Shown here: in pieces, positions 49,470 through 61,560 of the stretch
Position numbering within the stretch: the first letter of the stretch is position 1
How the letters are laid out: each line of letters opens with the position of its first letter
NCBI GenBank assembly: GCA_028829895.1
Contig: CM054181.1
Span: 105,655,360-105,719,359, forward strand
Length of the DNA stretch: 64,000 bases
Direction: 5' to 3'
Source: Sinotaia quadrata
Lineage: Eukaryota; Mollusca; Gastropoda; Architaenioglossa; Viviparidae
Notes under the pieces: model-generated
The model's input: the letters and a program-made list of their open reading frames with translations, nothing else
The model's database searches: none
Told to the model about the DNA's origin: nothing
Translations under genes and position numbers: made by a program

Positions 49470-49730
49470 CAAACACGACGCGCACGACCCATCCCGAGGT
49501 TCTTGTTTACCTGCTATGTGCGTGTGTGACGCCCGTTAGTCCCGCCCTAGTGTGCTCAGGCCCCCGGGGGTAGACGCAGTGAGGTGTCCGGTTCTCTGAA
49601 GAACTATTGTCCGGCACTGTTTTATCTGCAGACGCGGGCCGCTTGCTGCCTAATATTGACAACGGGTTGAAAGATGATAGTGGTGGCTATGGGAGTAGGG
49701 TGGGATGAGGTGGGGGGGGTTGGGACGGAC
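49470..49730. other. GC-rich block with palindrome and G4 tract
   Basis: CpG-richer than its surroundings, with a perfect CCCCCGGGGG palindrome at 49561-49570. A G-quadruplex-type run lies at 49691-49724: GGG-AGTA-GGG-T-GGG-ATGAGGT-GGGGGGGG-TT-GGG. It could be a small CpG island or promoter, but no adjacent exon is recognised. Confidence 0.6.
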
Positions 49731-50096
49731 CTGACCCGTGGACTTGAGAATGAAATCCTGAGGACGGGACCTACCTCAGGGTGGGTGTAGGGAGTTTAAG
49801 AATGAGATCGTACGCAATGAAGAGTATCATCAATAGGGAATTTAATCAGAGAATATTAACTTTAAGAAGCACCCTTCCAATGAAGCTTGCTTAATTTGGA
49901 AATAGACCCCCTTCCCCGCACGCACCCATTCTCTTTCAGCCACTCCCCATGTCTTCAGATCTCTTTCTAAAGAAACTAGAAATGAAATAGACGGTTTTGT
50001 TAAAGTATACTTCTGAATGCTGGCTTGCGTCGAACTACGATTTTAGTCTGCCTTTTAGTTGCTTTTTTACTTCCTACCCACAAATCGACTTTCTAT

Positions 50097-50635
50097 TTAT
50101 TGACTACCTATCAGTATGCTATACATTTAACTCACATTGTCTGTCTGCATACCATATTTCTAGTTATTGACTACCTATCAGTATGCTATACATTTAACTC
50201 ACATTGTCTGTCTGCATACCATATTTCTAGTTATTGACTACCTATCAGTATGCTATACATTTAACTCACATTGTCTGTCTGCATACCATATTTCTAGTTA
50301 TTGACTACCTATCAGTATGCTATACATTTAACTCACATTGTCTGCATACCATATTTCTAGTTATTGACTACCTATCAGTATGCTATACATTTAACTCACA
50401 TTGTCTGTCTGCATACCATATTTCTAGTTATTGACTACCTATCAGTATGCTATACATTTAACTCACATTGTCTATCTGCATATCATATTTCTAGTTATTG
50501 ACTACCTATTAGTATGCTATATATTTAATTCATATTGTTTCTCTGCATACCTTATTTCTAGTTATTGACTACCTATTAGTATGCTATATATTTAATTCAT
50601 ATTGTCTCTCTGCATACCTTATTTCTAGTTATTCA
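50097..50635. repeat. 67-bp minisatellite, 8 copies
   Basis: Units share TTATTGACTACCTATCAGTA and ACTCACATTGTCTG. One copy lacks six bases (CTGTCT) and the last two or three are more diverged. Confidence 0.96.
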
Positions 50636-50714
50636 CCATTACCTATCTACCACGCTTGCAGTAAATCTTTCTAAATTACTTATGCCCTTTCTGCCTGTTC
50701 ACTACCTAACCATT

Positions 50715-50850
50715 AACCACACATTTATTACAACTCACCCATTAACCACACATTTATTACCCATTAACCACACATTTATTACCCATTAACCACACATTTA
50801 TTACCCATTAACCACACATTTATTACCCATTAACCACACATTTATTACAA
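50715..50850. repeat. 22-bp minisatellite, about 6 copies
   Basis: ACCCATTAACCACACATTTA repeated, with the first and last copies altered. Confidence 0.95.
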
Positions 50851-51198
50851 CTAACTACTCGTACATATATACCGTCGCAACACCTAGCTATCAATCACAC
50901 ATTTAATTCTGCTTCCAATACCCATACCATCGTGCTACATATTGACAGCTACATACCACAAAACAATACAAGTATACATTATCTAATTAATCTCCACTTT
51001 CCTACCAGCAAACATGATCTAACCCCTCCCCCTATATACCTTATACCTTCTTGCACCCTATCACTTTTCTACACGTCTGCATATCAAACCTACCACGCAT
51101 AATTATCAAATACTCTCTGCAGACCTGTTCAGATATCGTCAACATTCTTATACTCGTTTTACTACTTAACTGCCTCTGTTATACGTTAGCTACCTAGG

Positions 51199-51427
51199 CA
51201 GTGAAACAGACAGGTATTCCTATAGTCGTACGTATTTTGTGTTTTATTTTAGGTTGTCAGTGTAACAGACAGGTATTCCTTATAGTCGTACGTACTTTGT
51301 GTTTTATTTTAGGTTGTCAGTGAAACAGACAGTTATTTCTATAGTCGTACGTATTTTGTGTTTTATTTTAGGTTGTCAGTGAAACAGACACGTATTTTGT
51401 GTTTTATTTTAGGTTGTCAGTGAAGCA
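51199..51427. repeat. ~59-bp minisatellite, 4-5 copies
   Basis: CAGTGAAACAGACAGGTATT and TTTTGTGTTTTATTTTAGGT words at 51199, 51258, 51318 and 51377; the last copies are shortened. Confidence 0.94.
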
Positions 51428-52513
51428 GTTCGTTTTGCATTGTAACGTACTTAATTGAATGCTTTCAGAAATGCTGTCACAGCGATACATTTACTGCTCA
51501 AAGTAGGCCTACTCTACATAATTACTAACTCAACTCTCTTGTATGCCTTTATTCGACAGTGTATTTATTTCATTTATTATTAGTTTATAATAAAGCAAAT
51601 TTCAGTTAAATAAAGAATACTGCCAGTTAACCGTGTGAAAGGCAGGCGTTATTTCTAAGCCTGCAAGTAACGTGTGAGTTTTGTATTTTTTTTTCCAAGC
51701 AAAAGAGACACGCACTTCAGCTGCTTTTTAAACCCTACGTGGTAAGGGGAAATAACTGAAACGGCTTTATATGTTATTCATTCTCTGGAGTTTTATATTT
51801 TCTTTTTTTTTTTTTGCCGGAACCCACGCCGACAGGCGCCGTCAAGGACGTGGAGTCGAGTGCAGATGAAGTATCTCTTCCACAAACGGTTCCTCACTGA
51901 AGAAGCTGGTTGCAAATATGATCGCGACTCCAGAGGGACTGTCAGCAAACGGATCATATGAAACGTATTTCTTGACCACCACTTTCTAGTCTCCGTTCCT
52001 TGGATACCACACATACTTCCCCTTTAGTTCAAAGGTCTTTCTTAATGAAACAATGGTTGACGGACGGCGCCTACTTGAGGTATTTTAAACAGAACTTCTC
52101 CGTCATTTTTTTTTTTAATTTGGAGGTGGAGGTGTGTAAGGGTGGGTTGGGAGAAAGTAAAAAGCGTGGTTACCGAACTTGCTTGTTTGCTCTTTTACCT
52201 GAAATGTTTGGAGTTCAAGGTATTGCATTTGATTTTGTTAATGCAGTCAAGTTTTTCAAGAGAGTTTTCTTTCAAGTGTATGAAAAACAAATTGTTTCCC
52301 ATTGTAACTAGGTGATTGCATGTGTGGTTAGACATTATGTATATAAACCATATGGCTCATGAACAACGTTCGAATGTGTTCAAAGATAATTTGAGACTAT
52401 ATATTCTTTTCTAGGAAAACGCCATGAAGAATTAAAAAGAAACAAGAACACAGAAAAAGAACAGGAACAGCATGACCAGTAATATATATGATCAGAGCAC
52501 AAAAAGATAAACA

Positions 52514-52593
52514 AAGAAAGAAAGAAAGAAAGAAAGAAAGGAAAAAAGAAAGAAAGAAAGAAAGAAAGAAAGAAGAAAGAAAGAAAGGAAAAA

Positions 52594-52653
<60 letters not shown>

Positions 52654-52655
52654 AG
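52514..52655. repeat. (AAAG)n microsatellite
   Basis: About 140 bp of GAAA with a few GGAA interruptions. Confidence 0.98.
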
Positions 52656-53452
52656 TCTGGTTTTATTTATAAAAATAAAAATGTTTTCATTATGGCTTAT
52701 TTTTAAATAGCTTTAGAAAATTACCTTATTAATGTTGTTTGGAAAGATGCATAAAATGAAATCAATAGAATTTTTCTTGCCAAAATGTACAGATTATCCC
52801 AAAAAAAACAAAAAAAAAAACTGCGCAGTTTTGTGCTGAGAGTGCTTTTCGCTGTTCTTAAGTTCGCGTGTGCATTCCTCCGTTAAGCCAGTTATTTATT
52901 TTCATAAGATATGTTAAACTTGTCAGAGGCTTAACAAGTGAACATCTCGGACTCACATAATAAAGAAAAAAAAACAAGAAAAATTAAATTTTCACCTCAA
53001 TCTGACTTGTTTGTCTCAAAACATTTTAGTACTATGTAAACAGTATCTCAGAGCTTTAATTTTGGGCCCAAACCCTCATGACACAAAAGTGGGGGTGAGA
53101 ATTTTCATCTGCTAAACATTTTCGAAGAGTGATTTGAACCCGTAAAAGGGAGCTGTCAGTAAAATTTGCAATAAATAAATAACTGTATATTAACTCATCA
53201 TAGACAAGACTTTATTTCGAGATAAAAACCCGGATGTAAAGGTTTACTTAGCTCGATTACTTGCAAAAAAATATTGTCAATAAAATATTTTTATTTTGTT
53301 GTTTCCGTTTGATTCTAGAGTATTGGAAAGTGACCAAGACTTTCGAGTTACTAAGCACATGTAAATAAGAACTTAACGTAAACGCGAAACCCTACATAGA
53401 ACCCTAACACAAAAATAATAAAACAAACCCAACAAATCAAAACAACACACGC
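52656..53452. other. Non-coding, nothing recognised
   Basis: A-rich patches; no gene seen. Confidence 0.5.
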
Positions 53453-53465
53453 ACGACACTATGCT

Positions 53466-53518
53466 TTGATTTGATTGGGTGTAGGGGGCGCTTCCGGCTT
53501 CCGCCGCTTTCGCGCTGT
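53466..53518. mobile_element. Tiny repeated insert, copy 2 (about 53 bp)
   Basis: Contains the same core GTGTAGGGGGCGCTTCCGGC and is flanked by a perfect 13-bp direct repeat acgacactatgct (53453-53465 and 53519-53531). Compared with copy 1 it has nine extra bases (ccgccgctt-like) after the core. The minus strand ends CCCAATCAAATCAA, a pentamer-like tail. The perfect flanking repeat shows it is an insertion. Confidence 0.6.
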
Positions 53519-53724
53519 ACGACACTATGCTAGTCCAGTGATATTATTTATTTGTTCGTACAGGAACAGATCTAGAACCTTGCCATCATCGACACGAAAT
53601 GGTTCTCTTCAAGCAGTTCATAACGTGTACATTTGTTTCGTAAAGAACTCGCTCAAATCAATAATGTGCTTAGGTACTAATATGAGTCTTTCACAAATTG
53701 ACTTTTCATATATGTGGGCTGTTG

Positions 53725-54020
53725 ACTTTAAATAATGACTTTGTTCATCACTGCAAAACGCTTGATGTCGTGACTTTAAATAATGACCTTGCTCATCACT
53801 GCAAAACGCTTGATGTTGTGACTAAATAATGACCTTGTTCATCACTGCTAAACGCATGGTGTCGTGACTTTAAATAATGACCTTTGTTCATCACTGCAAA
53901 ACGCTTGATGTCGTGACTTTAAATAATGACCTTGTTCAGCACTGTAAAACACTTGCTTAAAGTCGTAAAGTTGTATGTTCAAATAATGACCTTGTTCAGC
54001 AATGTAAAACGCTGGTTGAA
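53725..54020. repeat. ~46-48-bp minisatellite
   Basis: Units with TAAATAATGACCTTGTTCAT and CACTGCAAAACGCTTGATGT, about six copies. Confidence 0.93.
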
Positions 54021-54109
54021 ATTTTAATTTGTACATATTTGTAAAATGATTTTTGAATTAATTAATTTTGTATTCAGTTTTGAACTCTCGTTAAGAAGTG
54101 GATTGGTAC

Positions 54110-54305
54110 ATTTCTGTAGAACGCTCCTTGAAAATGCGAATTTGCACATTTCTGTAGAAATTTCATTGTAAATGCGAATTTGTACATCACTGAAGAATGC
54201 TCTTTGAAAATACGAATTTTTACATCACTGTAGAACGCTCTTTGAAAATACGAATTTGTACATCACTGTAGAACGCTCTTTGAAAATGCGAATTTGTACC
54301 TTTTG
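54110..54305. repeat. ~37-bp minisatellite
   Basis: Units with GCGAATTTGTACATCACTGT and AGAACGCTCTTTGAAAAT. The motif TGTA(A/G)AACGCT suggests kinship with the array just left. Confidence 0.85.
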
Positions 54306-55019
54306 TAAAACGATCATTTCTGACGCGAATCTATACTGTAAAACACTCATTGAATATTGAAATTTTTACACTTCTCTACAACCCTTGCTCAGGTCATAAA
54401 TTTGATAAATGCATGTCTATAGAATATTCAATTCACAACCAGGACTTGTAAATATTTGTAAACCGCTCATTTATGGTGCGAATGGTACATATTTGTAAAA
54501 CGTTCATTTCAAAATCAAGATGTGTAAGAGTTTGTTGACCGCTCATCCTTAGCGAGACGGCTGCATGTTTGCAGAGAGAACTGGTAGAAACCGCGAAATT
54601 TTACTTGAATTGGTACGACAGAAGAGCGCTCTTTAGACAACAGTTCGCGGTTCTCTACACAGTGTATAGTATAAATAATCAAGAGAATTCCGGGACGTTT
54701 TCCAGAGCGACCAGTACCGACAGGTGCGTTAATAAATTGCAGAAGTTGTTGCAATAACAAATGTAAGAAAACGCAGTGTGAAATAGTATGCATACATGTG
54801 CAACTTGAGGCAATTATTTCTTTGTAGCGCTGCATTTAATGACTTGTGTAAATGTAGTGAGACCTAACAAGGGGATGGAAAAACGAACTGGAAAAAAACA
54901 GAAAAATAGAAAATCATCTTCAAGTGAAGTGGATATTTATCGTTCGGTGTTGGTGAACAAAACCTCTGTTGTTGAGTGAGTTATGAATTTAGTCTCGGTT
55001 GAAAAATGAAAGGGCAAGT

Positions 55020-55378
55020 CTAGCTGACAAATAAACAAATAATGGAGAAAATAAGTATGCAGGCAACAAAGAAAGAAATAAGGACAAATATAGTAACAAA
55101 TAAACAAATAAACAAATACAGAAGAAGATGGAAAAATAACAACAAACAGACATAAGATGGAGCAAAGTAGTAACAAACAAGGAGACAAGTAAACAAACAT
55201 ACAAACACAGAAATAAGATGGACAAAAGTAGCAACAAAGAGACAAACAAATAAACAAACATACAAACACAGACATAAAATGGACAAAAGTAGCAACAAAC
55301 AAAGAGACAAACAAGTAAACAAACATACAAACACAGACATAAGATGGACACAAGTAGCAACAAACAAGAAAACAAAAT
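55020..55378. repeat. AAAC-rich array with ~67-bp units
   Basis: Units with ACATACAAACACAGACATAA and GTAGCAACAAACAA. The cysteine- and leucine-rich minus-strand ORFs are artefacts. Confidence 0.88.
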
Positions 55379-55707
55379 ACACGAACCGTTTGATGAAAGA
55401 TTTTAAAATTTGTCTCTCTTTCTCACTTTCTTCCTCTTCATATTTCTCTCGCTCACTACATCACTTGCTAACAGCCTTCTCACTCTTTTTTCCTTCTCTC
55501 TCTCTCTTTCTCTCTCTCTCACACTCTCCTTCCATCTTTATTTCCTCTTCCACAAGAAAATCCATTAAAAAAATTTAATGTGTACATTAATTATCATAAA
55601 TCCGTTATAACTTATACACAAAGTGCAATAATATTATAATAATAGATATTATTGCTTGCTTTTGTCAAATTTTATATAACGTGATTTAGAACTAAAATAT
55701 TTATCAG

Positions 55708-55823
55708 TTAGTGTGTGTTGTTTGTTTGTTTGTGTGTGTGTATGTGTGTGTGTGTTTGGTCGTGTGTGCTTTAAATATATATATATGCAATCTTCTGAGA
55801 GATTGTGGCTAGAATTAACACAC

Positions 55824-55879
<56 letters not shown>

Positions 55880-55885
55880 AACACA
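55708..55885. repeat. TG tract and AC tract facing each other
   Basis: TTTGTGTGTGTATGTGTG at about 55710-55770 and ACACAC at about 55822-55875 are partly complementary across about 55 bp, a potential hairpin. Confidence 0.85.
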
Positions 55886-56114
55886 TACAGTGTATAAACT
55901 CCAGCCTAATATCTTCTCATTATAAAATACATGTATGGATACTTTGAAATCTCTCTATGCAGTTGCAGTTAAAAGAGGGTTAATTATTTAATCTCACCTT
56001 GATAGATATGTTTGGAATTCCCAGGTGATATACTCATCCCAAAACATTACACTTAACAATTTATAAGTTTCATCTCTTTTGCATTACCTGTTACTATTAT
56101 TAACCACCTTAATA

Positions 56115-56440
56115 ACACATTGTATATTCTTCCAAAGTGTACTTTGCCAAATACATAACACATTGTATATACTTCCAAAGTACTTCCAAAGTACATTTTA
56201 CCTGATACATAACATATTGTATATACTTCCAAAGTATATTTTGCCAGATACATAACACATTGTATATACTTCCAAAGTATATTTTACCTGATACATAACA
56301 TATTGTATATACTTCCAAAGTATATTTTGCCAGATACATAATACATTGTATATACTTCCAAAGTACTTCCAAAGTATATTTTACCTGATACATAACATAT
56401 TGTATATACTTCCAAAGTATATTTTGCCAGATATATAAGC
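56115..56440. repeat. ~43-bp minisatellite
   Basis: About seven units with TTGTATATACTTCCAAAGTA and two variants (TTGCCAGATACATAACAC and TACCTGATACATAACATA) that alternate. Two units carry an extra CTTCCAAAGTA duplication. Confidence 0.94.
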
Positions 56441-56542
56441 TTTTACTTTAAGTCTGTACTCTACTCCTTTTCTCCACATTGTTACTTTTGATTTTCCGAC
56501 TGTAACAGAAATAATGAAGCATCATCTGTTAAGATGGTTAAT

Positions 56543-56547
<5 letters not shown>

Positions 56548-56616
<69 letters not shown>

Positions 56617-56618
56617 GT
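56548..56618. repeat. Compound (CT)n(AT)n microsatellite
   Basis: CT tract followed by ATATATATATA, mirroring the tract at 9314. Confidence 0.95.
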
Positions 56619-57829
56619 ACATGCTTTATTTTTATTTATAGTACTGTGTGGATGAATTAAAGAAATGATCTGAACAAATGGGCCATGTATAAATAAAAGT
56701 TTCATCTAAATATTAGAAAACAGTAATCCTATATGTATTAGAATATTTGCTTATTATGAATATATGGAATTTTTAATCTTGATGGATGTTAAATAAATTG
56801 TTAATTATTTATCTTTCTACATATTGTATTGATAAAGCACCTGTCATTGGCACTTTAGGTGGGACCAGTTTATTAATGGGACTATGGCACTAATAGAAGG
56901 AAATCCCAAAACAGCAATCATAACTTCAGGGCATAGTGATAATTATAACTTTGTTTTCATATGTATGATGGTCCAACATGGATTAGCTTCTCGGCATTAG
57001 TAATTGGATACCATATCTGAGAGTGGGTTATGCTTTCAAATCAAACATTTCATTAGCCTTTACATTTAGTATATTCCATTAATTTTTAAACGGTTTCAGA
57101 CTCAGAGAACAGCCACCCATTTTGAAGTGGTGGACGTTTCTATTGGTTCATCTTAGATTAGCCCCCCCCACCCTTTTTTTTTTTGTGTGTGTTGATCCCT
57201 GGACTTGAATCAAAATAGAGATAATGTGTTTAATTTCACTTTTCAATTTCCTTATTACTATACCTTTATTACAATGCTATGTCAATTTCTGTCTGGACAA
57301 GCTAATCCTTAAATCATTGCTGGTTTGCATCGGGGAGTCATTATTTCTGAATTTCATTTATTAATCACAATCGTATATACTAAATAATTAAAAATAATAA
57401 TTTGGAATAGTTGAGATACAGGAATCTTAAGTGTATAAATGAGTGTATGTACGTACATAAAAATATATATGTTTGCATGTGTGTTTGTGTGTGTGTCCTT
57501 GTTTGTACATTTTTACTAATAGTATTATTTATTATATTACATTCGTATTATAATTTGGTCGCAGAGTCCTTGTAATCAGTAAAGAGTGGTAATTTTTATT
57601 TAAACAAATTTGTCCGACACAAATTCAATGGAAACTGAATTTTTTTTCATTATTTTCATAATTGATCATAAGGGAATCTTTTAATCTTTTAATTTTCTTT
57701 CCTATGGGAATGGGCTTAAACTAATAATGTGCTATCAATGCAAGACGGTTTCCTCTTCTTACAGTTCATAAGTGTGAGCATGTGTTTCTGAGAGTCTGTC
57801 ATAACACCCACTGAAAAAATCCAATGAAG
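56619..57829. other. AT-rich non-coding, nothing recognised
   Basis: C-run and T-run at about 57165-57185. No gene seen. Confidence 0.5.
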
Positions 57830-57834
57830 GTCTG

Positions 57835-57978
57835 CATGTTTCTGAGAGTTAGAGTCTTCATTACAACATAGTTCATTGTCTCTGAGAGTTGGTCATTACA
57901 ACACAGTTCATTGTCTCTGAGAGTTGGTCATTACAACAGAATTCATTGTCTCTGGGGGCTGGCCACGACAACACACTT
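57835..57978. repeat. ~35-bp minisatellite
   Basis: GTCTCTGAGAGTTGGTCATT and ACAACACAGTTCATT in about four copies. Confidence 0.9.
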
Positions 57979-58079
57979 CAATCTCAATTAATTAAGAGAA
58001 AGCCTCTTTATTAGTCAGCCACATCAAACAGTTAGGTCTCTTAAAATTAAGTGTGAACATATATATTTGAACGATTCGG

Positions 58080-58640
58080 CCACAATAGCTCACATTCAAT
58101 TTCGACTATTTCCGAGTTAGCCGAGCAGTTTACTTGCTGTCCCAGATTGTGAGCGTCAAGTCGAACGCTGGGAGTCAGCTGAGGTCATCGTCTACGTCAG
58201 CGAGTGGAAGGCCGCCATTTGGCGTACACTGTTTCCAATGACAACGAAGTTATTTGAACGGCAGATCTGCGAAGTTCCGATAACTCAGCACTGTTCATTG
58301 ACTACGTCCGAGAATGGTCGGTACGAACAAGTGTCCTGTGTACACAGCGGTCCGATGTGGTACACTTGACACTATATGCTTCCCCATAGCGGCTTTACGA
58401 CAGCGTTGTCTAAATTTGATCTGACTTAGTGAAAGAAGAACAAACCTCTTGAGAAGGAGAGGTTTGCAGGAGCAATCATGTAGACAGTTTTGTCGCATTG
58501 GTTTAAGTGTCCAAAACAACTCTCTATCTTTGATACATTTCGACCGCTGGCGTTTTCTTTCGGCAGCTGTCTCAATATACAGGAGTGTGTGTGTGTGCTT
58601 GGTCGCGAAGCACCGCGAAGGTCTGTACATGTTGTTCGTT
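58080..58640. other. GC-richer segment, no exon recognised
   Basis: CpG-bearing sequence with a YY1-like GCCGCCATTT at 58211-58220. Overlapping ORFs on both strands (156 codons at most) show no recognised domain. Confidence 0.35.
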
Positions 58641-58859
58641 TGAATATTGAAGAATATTTTGTAAAAACCGACAGTTGGCGCATTTGAAAGTAATATTCTA
58701 TTGTCATTCTTATATCTGGCTTTAAAAATCCTTTTATTTATTTTATCAGGCATCATTACTAACAAGAGTTTCCGTCAGCCGTTTATTGCATTTGTTAGTT
58801 ATTTTTGTCTGCTGAACGCTCTTTTCCTCTTTCTGTTACAAACAATTTACATTTCATTC

Positions 58860-59106
58860 TTGTTTCTGTAAAGGATACTTTACATCTCTCTCCTCTTTCC
58901 TTTAAAGACATTATATAGCTCTTTCCTACTCTGTAAAAAGACACTTTACAGCTCTTTCCTCTTTCTGTAAAAGATACTTTACATCTCTCTCCTCTTTCTG
59001 TAAAAGATACTTTACATCTCTCTCCTCTTTCTGTAAAAAATACTTTACATCTCTCTCCTCTTTCTGTAAAAGATACTTTACATCTCTCTCTTTCTCTAAA
59101 AAAAAC
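58860..59106. repeat. ~33-bp minisatellite
   Basis: CTCTTTCTGTAAAAGATACT and TTACATCTCTCTC, about seven units. Confidence 0.93.
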
Positions 59107-59204
59107 ACTGTATAGCTTCTTAAAAGCAGAGATATGGGAAAACTGAAAGGAATTAGTTACGAATTAATTATGTTGTATGTATTCGCCCTTGACATAAGCA
59201 CACA

Positions 59205-59232
59205 GACACTCAGACACACTCAGACACACTCA

Positions 59233-59294
<62 letters not shown>
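59205..59294. repeat. (CA)n microsatellite
   Basis: CAGACACACT repeats passing into pure CA. Confidence 0.96.
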
Positions 59295-59298
<4 letters not shown>

Positions 59299-59469
59299 AA
59301 ATTGCTATTGACCGAGAGGTATGGACCATCTAAAAACTGACTTGCAAATAACGTCTTTTGTGAAATCGATAGTTTATATTTTGTCTTTATATTATAAACA
59401 TTGATACGGAACAGAAAGGATAAATAATAAACATAATACTATCAATGGGCGATGTCTCTCTGTTTTATC

Positions 59470-59697
59470 TGACTACTTTGTACTAATAATGGCTCTATAA
59501 TAGCTTACTGGCTCTACTTTGTACTAATACTGGCTCTATAATAACTTACCGGCTCTATTTTGTACTAATACTGGCTCTATAATATCTTACTGGCTCTACT
59601 TTGTACTAATACTGGCTCTATAATAACTTACCGGCTCTATTTTGTACTAATACTGGCTCTACTTTGTACTAATACTGGCTCTATAATATCTTGGATA
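59470..59697. repeat. ~41-bp minisatellite
   Basis: TTTGTACTAATACTGGCTCT and ATAATATCTTACTGGCTC, about six units. Confidence 0.93.
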
Positions 59698-59769
59698 TGA
59701 TACAAGAGCTATACAAAGATTTAATCAGATTAGTGAAGAATCAGAAATTAAAAGACAGACGGAGTGAAT

Positions 59770-59909
59770 AAAACTGACAAACACAGAAATTTAAAATAAC
59801 ATTTCACCATCATAACTTAGGAATGCCCAAGGTCGGGTAACTTGAACAATTTAACAATTTATATAACAATTAAATCTAGAAATAGGGATTGACATTTTAC
59901 TCCACCACA
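59770..59909 (-). mobile_element. Solo-LTR family terminal fragment (copy F)
   Basis: About 140 bp matching the end of copies A and C: GAATGCCCAAGGTCGGGT, AACAATTAAATCTAGAAATA, then TTTTACTCCACCACA. It is the most truncated copy in the window. Confidence 0.65.
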
Positions 59910-60069
59910 TAAGCAAACCTATTTATATATTAGTTAGTTAGTTTATATAATTATTTATGTTATATAATTATTTATATTATATAATTAATTATTTATTTAA
60001 ATTAGTTATATAATAATTACAACATAAATATTATCTGGCAAACAGTACAAACAAAGAATATCCTAACAT

Positions 60070-60348
60070 TCATGTACGTCAATGTATTTTCCAATACAAT
60101 TAAAGATGAAATGTCCTTTCCTATAGAACTATAAATTAAATATATTTTCCAATAGAACTAAAAATGAAGTGTATTTTCCAGTAAAACTAAAGATGGAATG
60201 TTCTTTCCTATAGAATTCAAGATGAAATGTAATTTCCAATAGAACCAAAGATGAAATGTATTTTCCATTAGAACTAAAGATGAAATGTCCTTTCCAATAG
60301 AACTAAAAACAAAATGTATTTTCCAGTAGAGCTAAAGATGAAATGTTG
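60070..60348. repeat. ~29-bp minisatellite
   Basis: Units with TTTTCCAATAGAACTAAAGA and TGAAATGT, about nine copies with many substitutions. Confidence 0.9.
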
Positions 60349-60567
60349 TCTAGCTGGTACAAGAGCTTCGCATTTCTCCCCGTGCACGCAAACATCCACT
60401 GACATTTATCTCATCATCAGTTCTAATTTAGCAGTAGACACCATGAACCAACGACTGACATTATTCATTAAAATATTTCCTGTAAGTCGTAGCGATCGAG
60501 GAGGAGGAAAGATATTAGAGATGGTTAAACGTGAATTTAATCCGCGCAATACAGAGAACGGAATGAA

Positions 60568-60990
60568 GGTTGAATGAATGAATGAACGAATGACTGGAAT
60601 AAAAGGATGGCTGGAATAGATGCATACATTGAGTTTAGTGGAAAGAGGAAGATGCAGGAATTGTTGAATTGTTTGCATGACGAAACAGAAAGACGGGTGG
60701 AAGGAACTTTGGTAAGGTTGGAGCGAAGGGGTAATGGTTAGGGGGACAGGAATCGGGGAAACGCACTGGCAGTGTGTAAACATTTGGATAGATGGATAGA
60801 AAGACTGATGAAAGGAGTGAGAGGGAATGAAGAAATGGAGGAAACAAAGGTCGGGGGTGAGGAATAAAGGAGATACAAATTGATAGATGGACAGATAGGT
60901 GGGTAGGTGAACTGTTCAGTGGGTTAAACAATAAAATGACGGAGAGAGGGAGGAATTGATTAAGGGATGGACAATTAGATGGATGGACGG
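60568..60990. repeat. GGAT/GAAT-rich degenerate tract
   Basis: GAATGAATGAATGAACGAATG at the left, then scattered GATGGA, GATAGATGG and GGAGG words; probably a decayed tetranucleotide region. Confidence 0.6.
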
Positions 60991-61094
60991 AATAACGGTG
61001 CATAAATATCAGTAGAGATGGAAGGGAAAATCAGATACACTGAAAGACCGATAGAGGTATTTAATAAGGAGTAGAGCGATGAATGAATCAGAAG

Positions 61095-61560
61095 AACATA
61101 GAATAAGATCTTACTAACTATACTGCTTAAGAAGTAGGTTATAGAATAGCACCTTACTATACTGCTAAAGAATTAGTTTTAAATAGCACCTTACTACACT
61201 GCTTAAGAAATAGTTATAGAATAGCACCTTACTATACCGTTCAAGAAGTAGGTTATAGAATAACATCTAACTAAACTGCTCAAGAAGTAGGTTATATAAA
61301 AGCATTTTACTATTCTGTTCAAGAAATAGGTTACAGAATAGCATCCTACTTGAGATCTCGAGAAGAGGACATAGAATAACATCTTACTACAAAGCTCAAG
61401 AAGTAGTTTACAGAATAGCATTCTTCTGGGGATCTGGAAAAAAACGGACATAGAATAACATTCTTACTGGAAGCTCAAGAAGTAGGGCATAGAGTAGCAT
61501 CTTATTTCGAGCTCAAGGAGTTCAACATAGAATAATGTTTTACTAGACATCTCAAGACAA
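61095..61560. repeat. ~40-bp minisatellite
   Basis: About eleven units with CTCAAGAAGTAGGTTATAGA and ATAGCATCTTACTA; more diverged to the right. Confidence 0.9.

Noticed and set aside
54937..55382. Three overlapping minus-strand hydrophobic ORFs
   Set aside because: Three frames open over the same AAAC-rich tandem array; a composition artefact.
58125..58185. tRNA-like stretch (TAGCCGAGCAGTTTA ... AAGTCGAACGCTGG)
   Set aside because: The loop is eight bases with a poor TTCGA match and no acceptor stem; not a tRNA gene.
58295..58765. 156-codon minus ORF overlapping + ORFs
   Set aside because: No domain recognised, both strands open, no splice signals assessed as convincing; noted only as a GC-richer segment.
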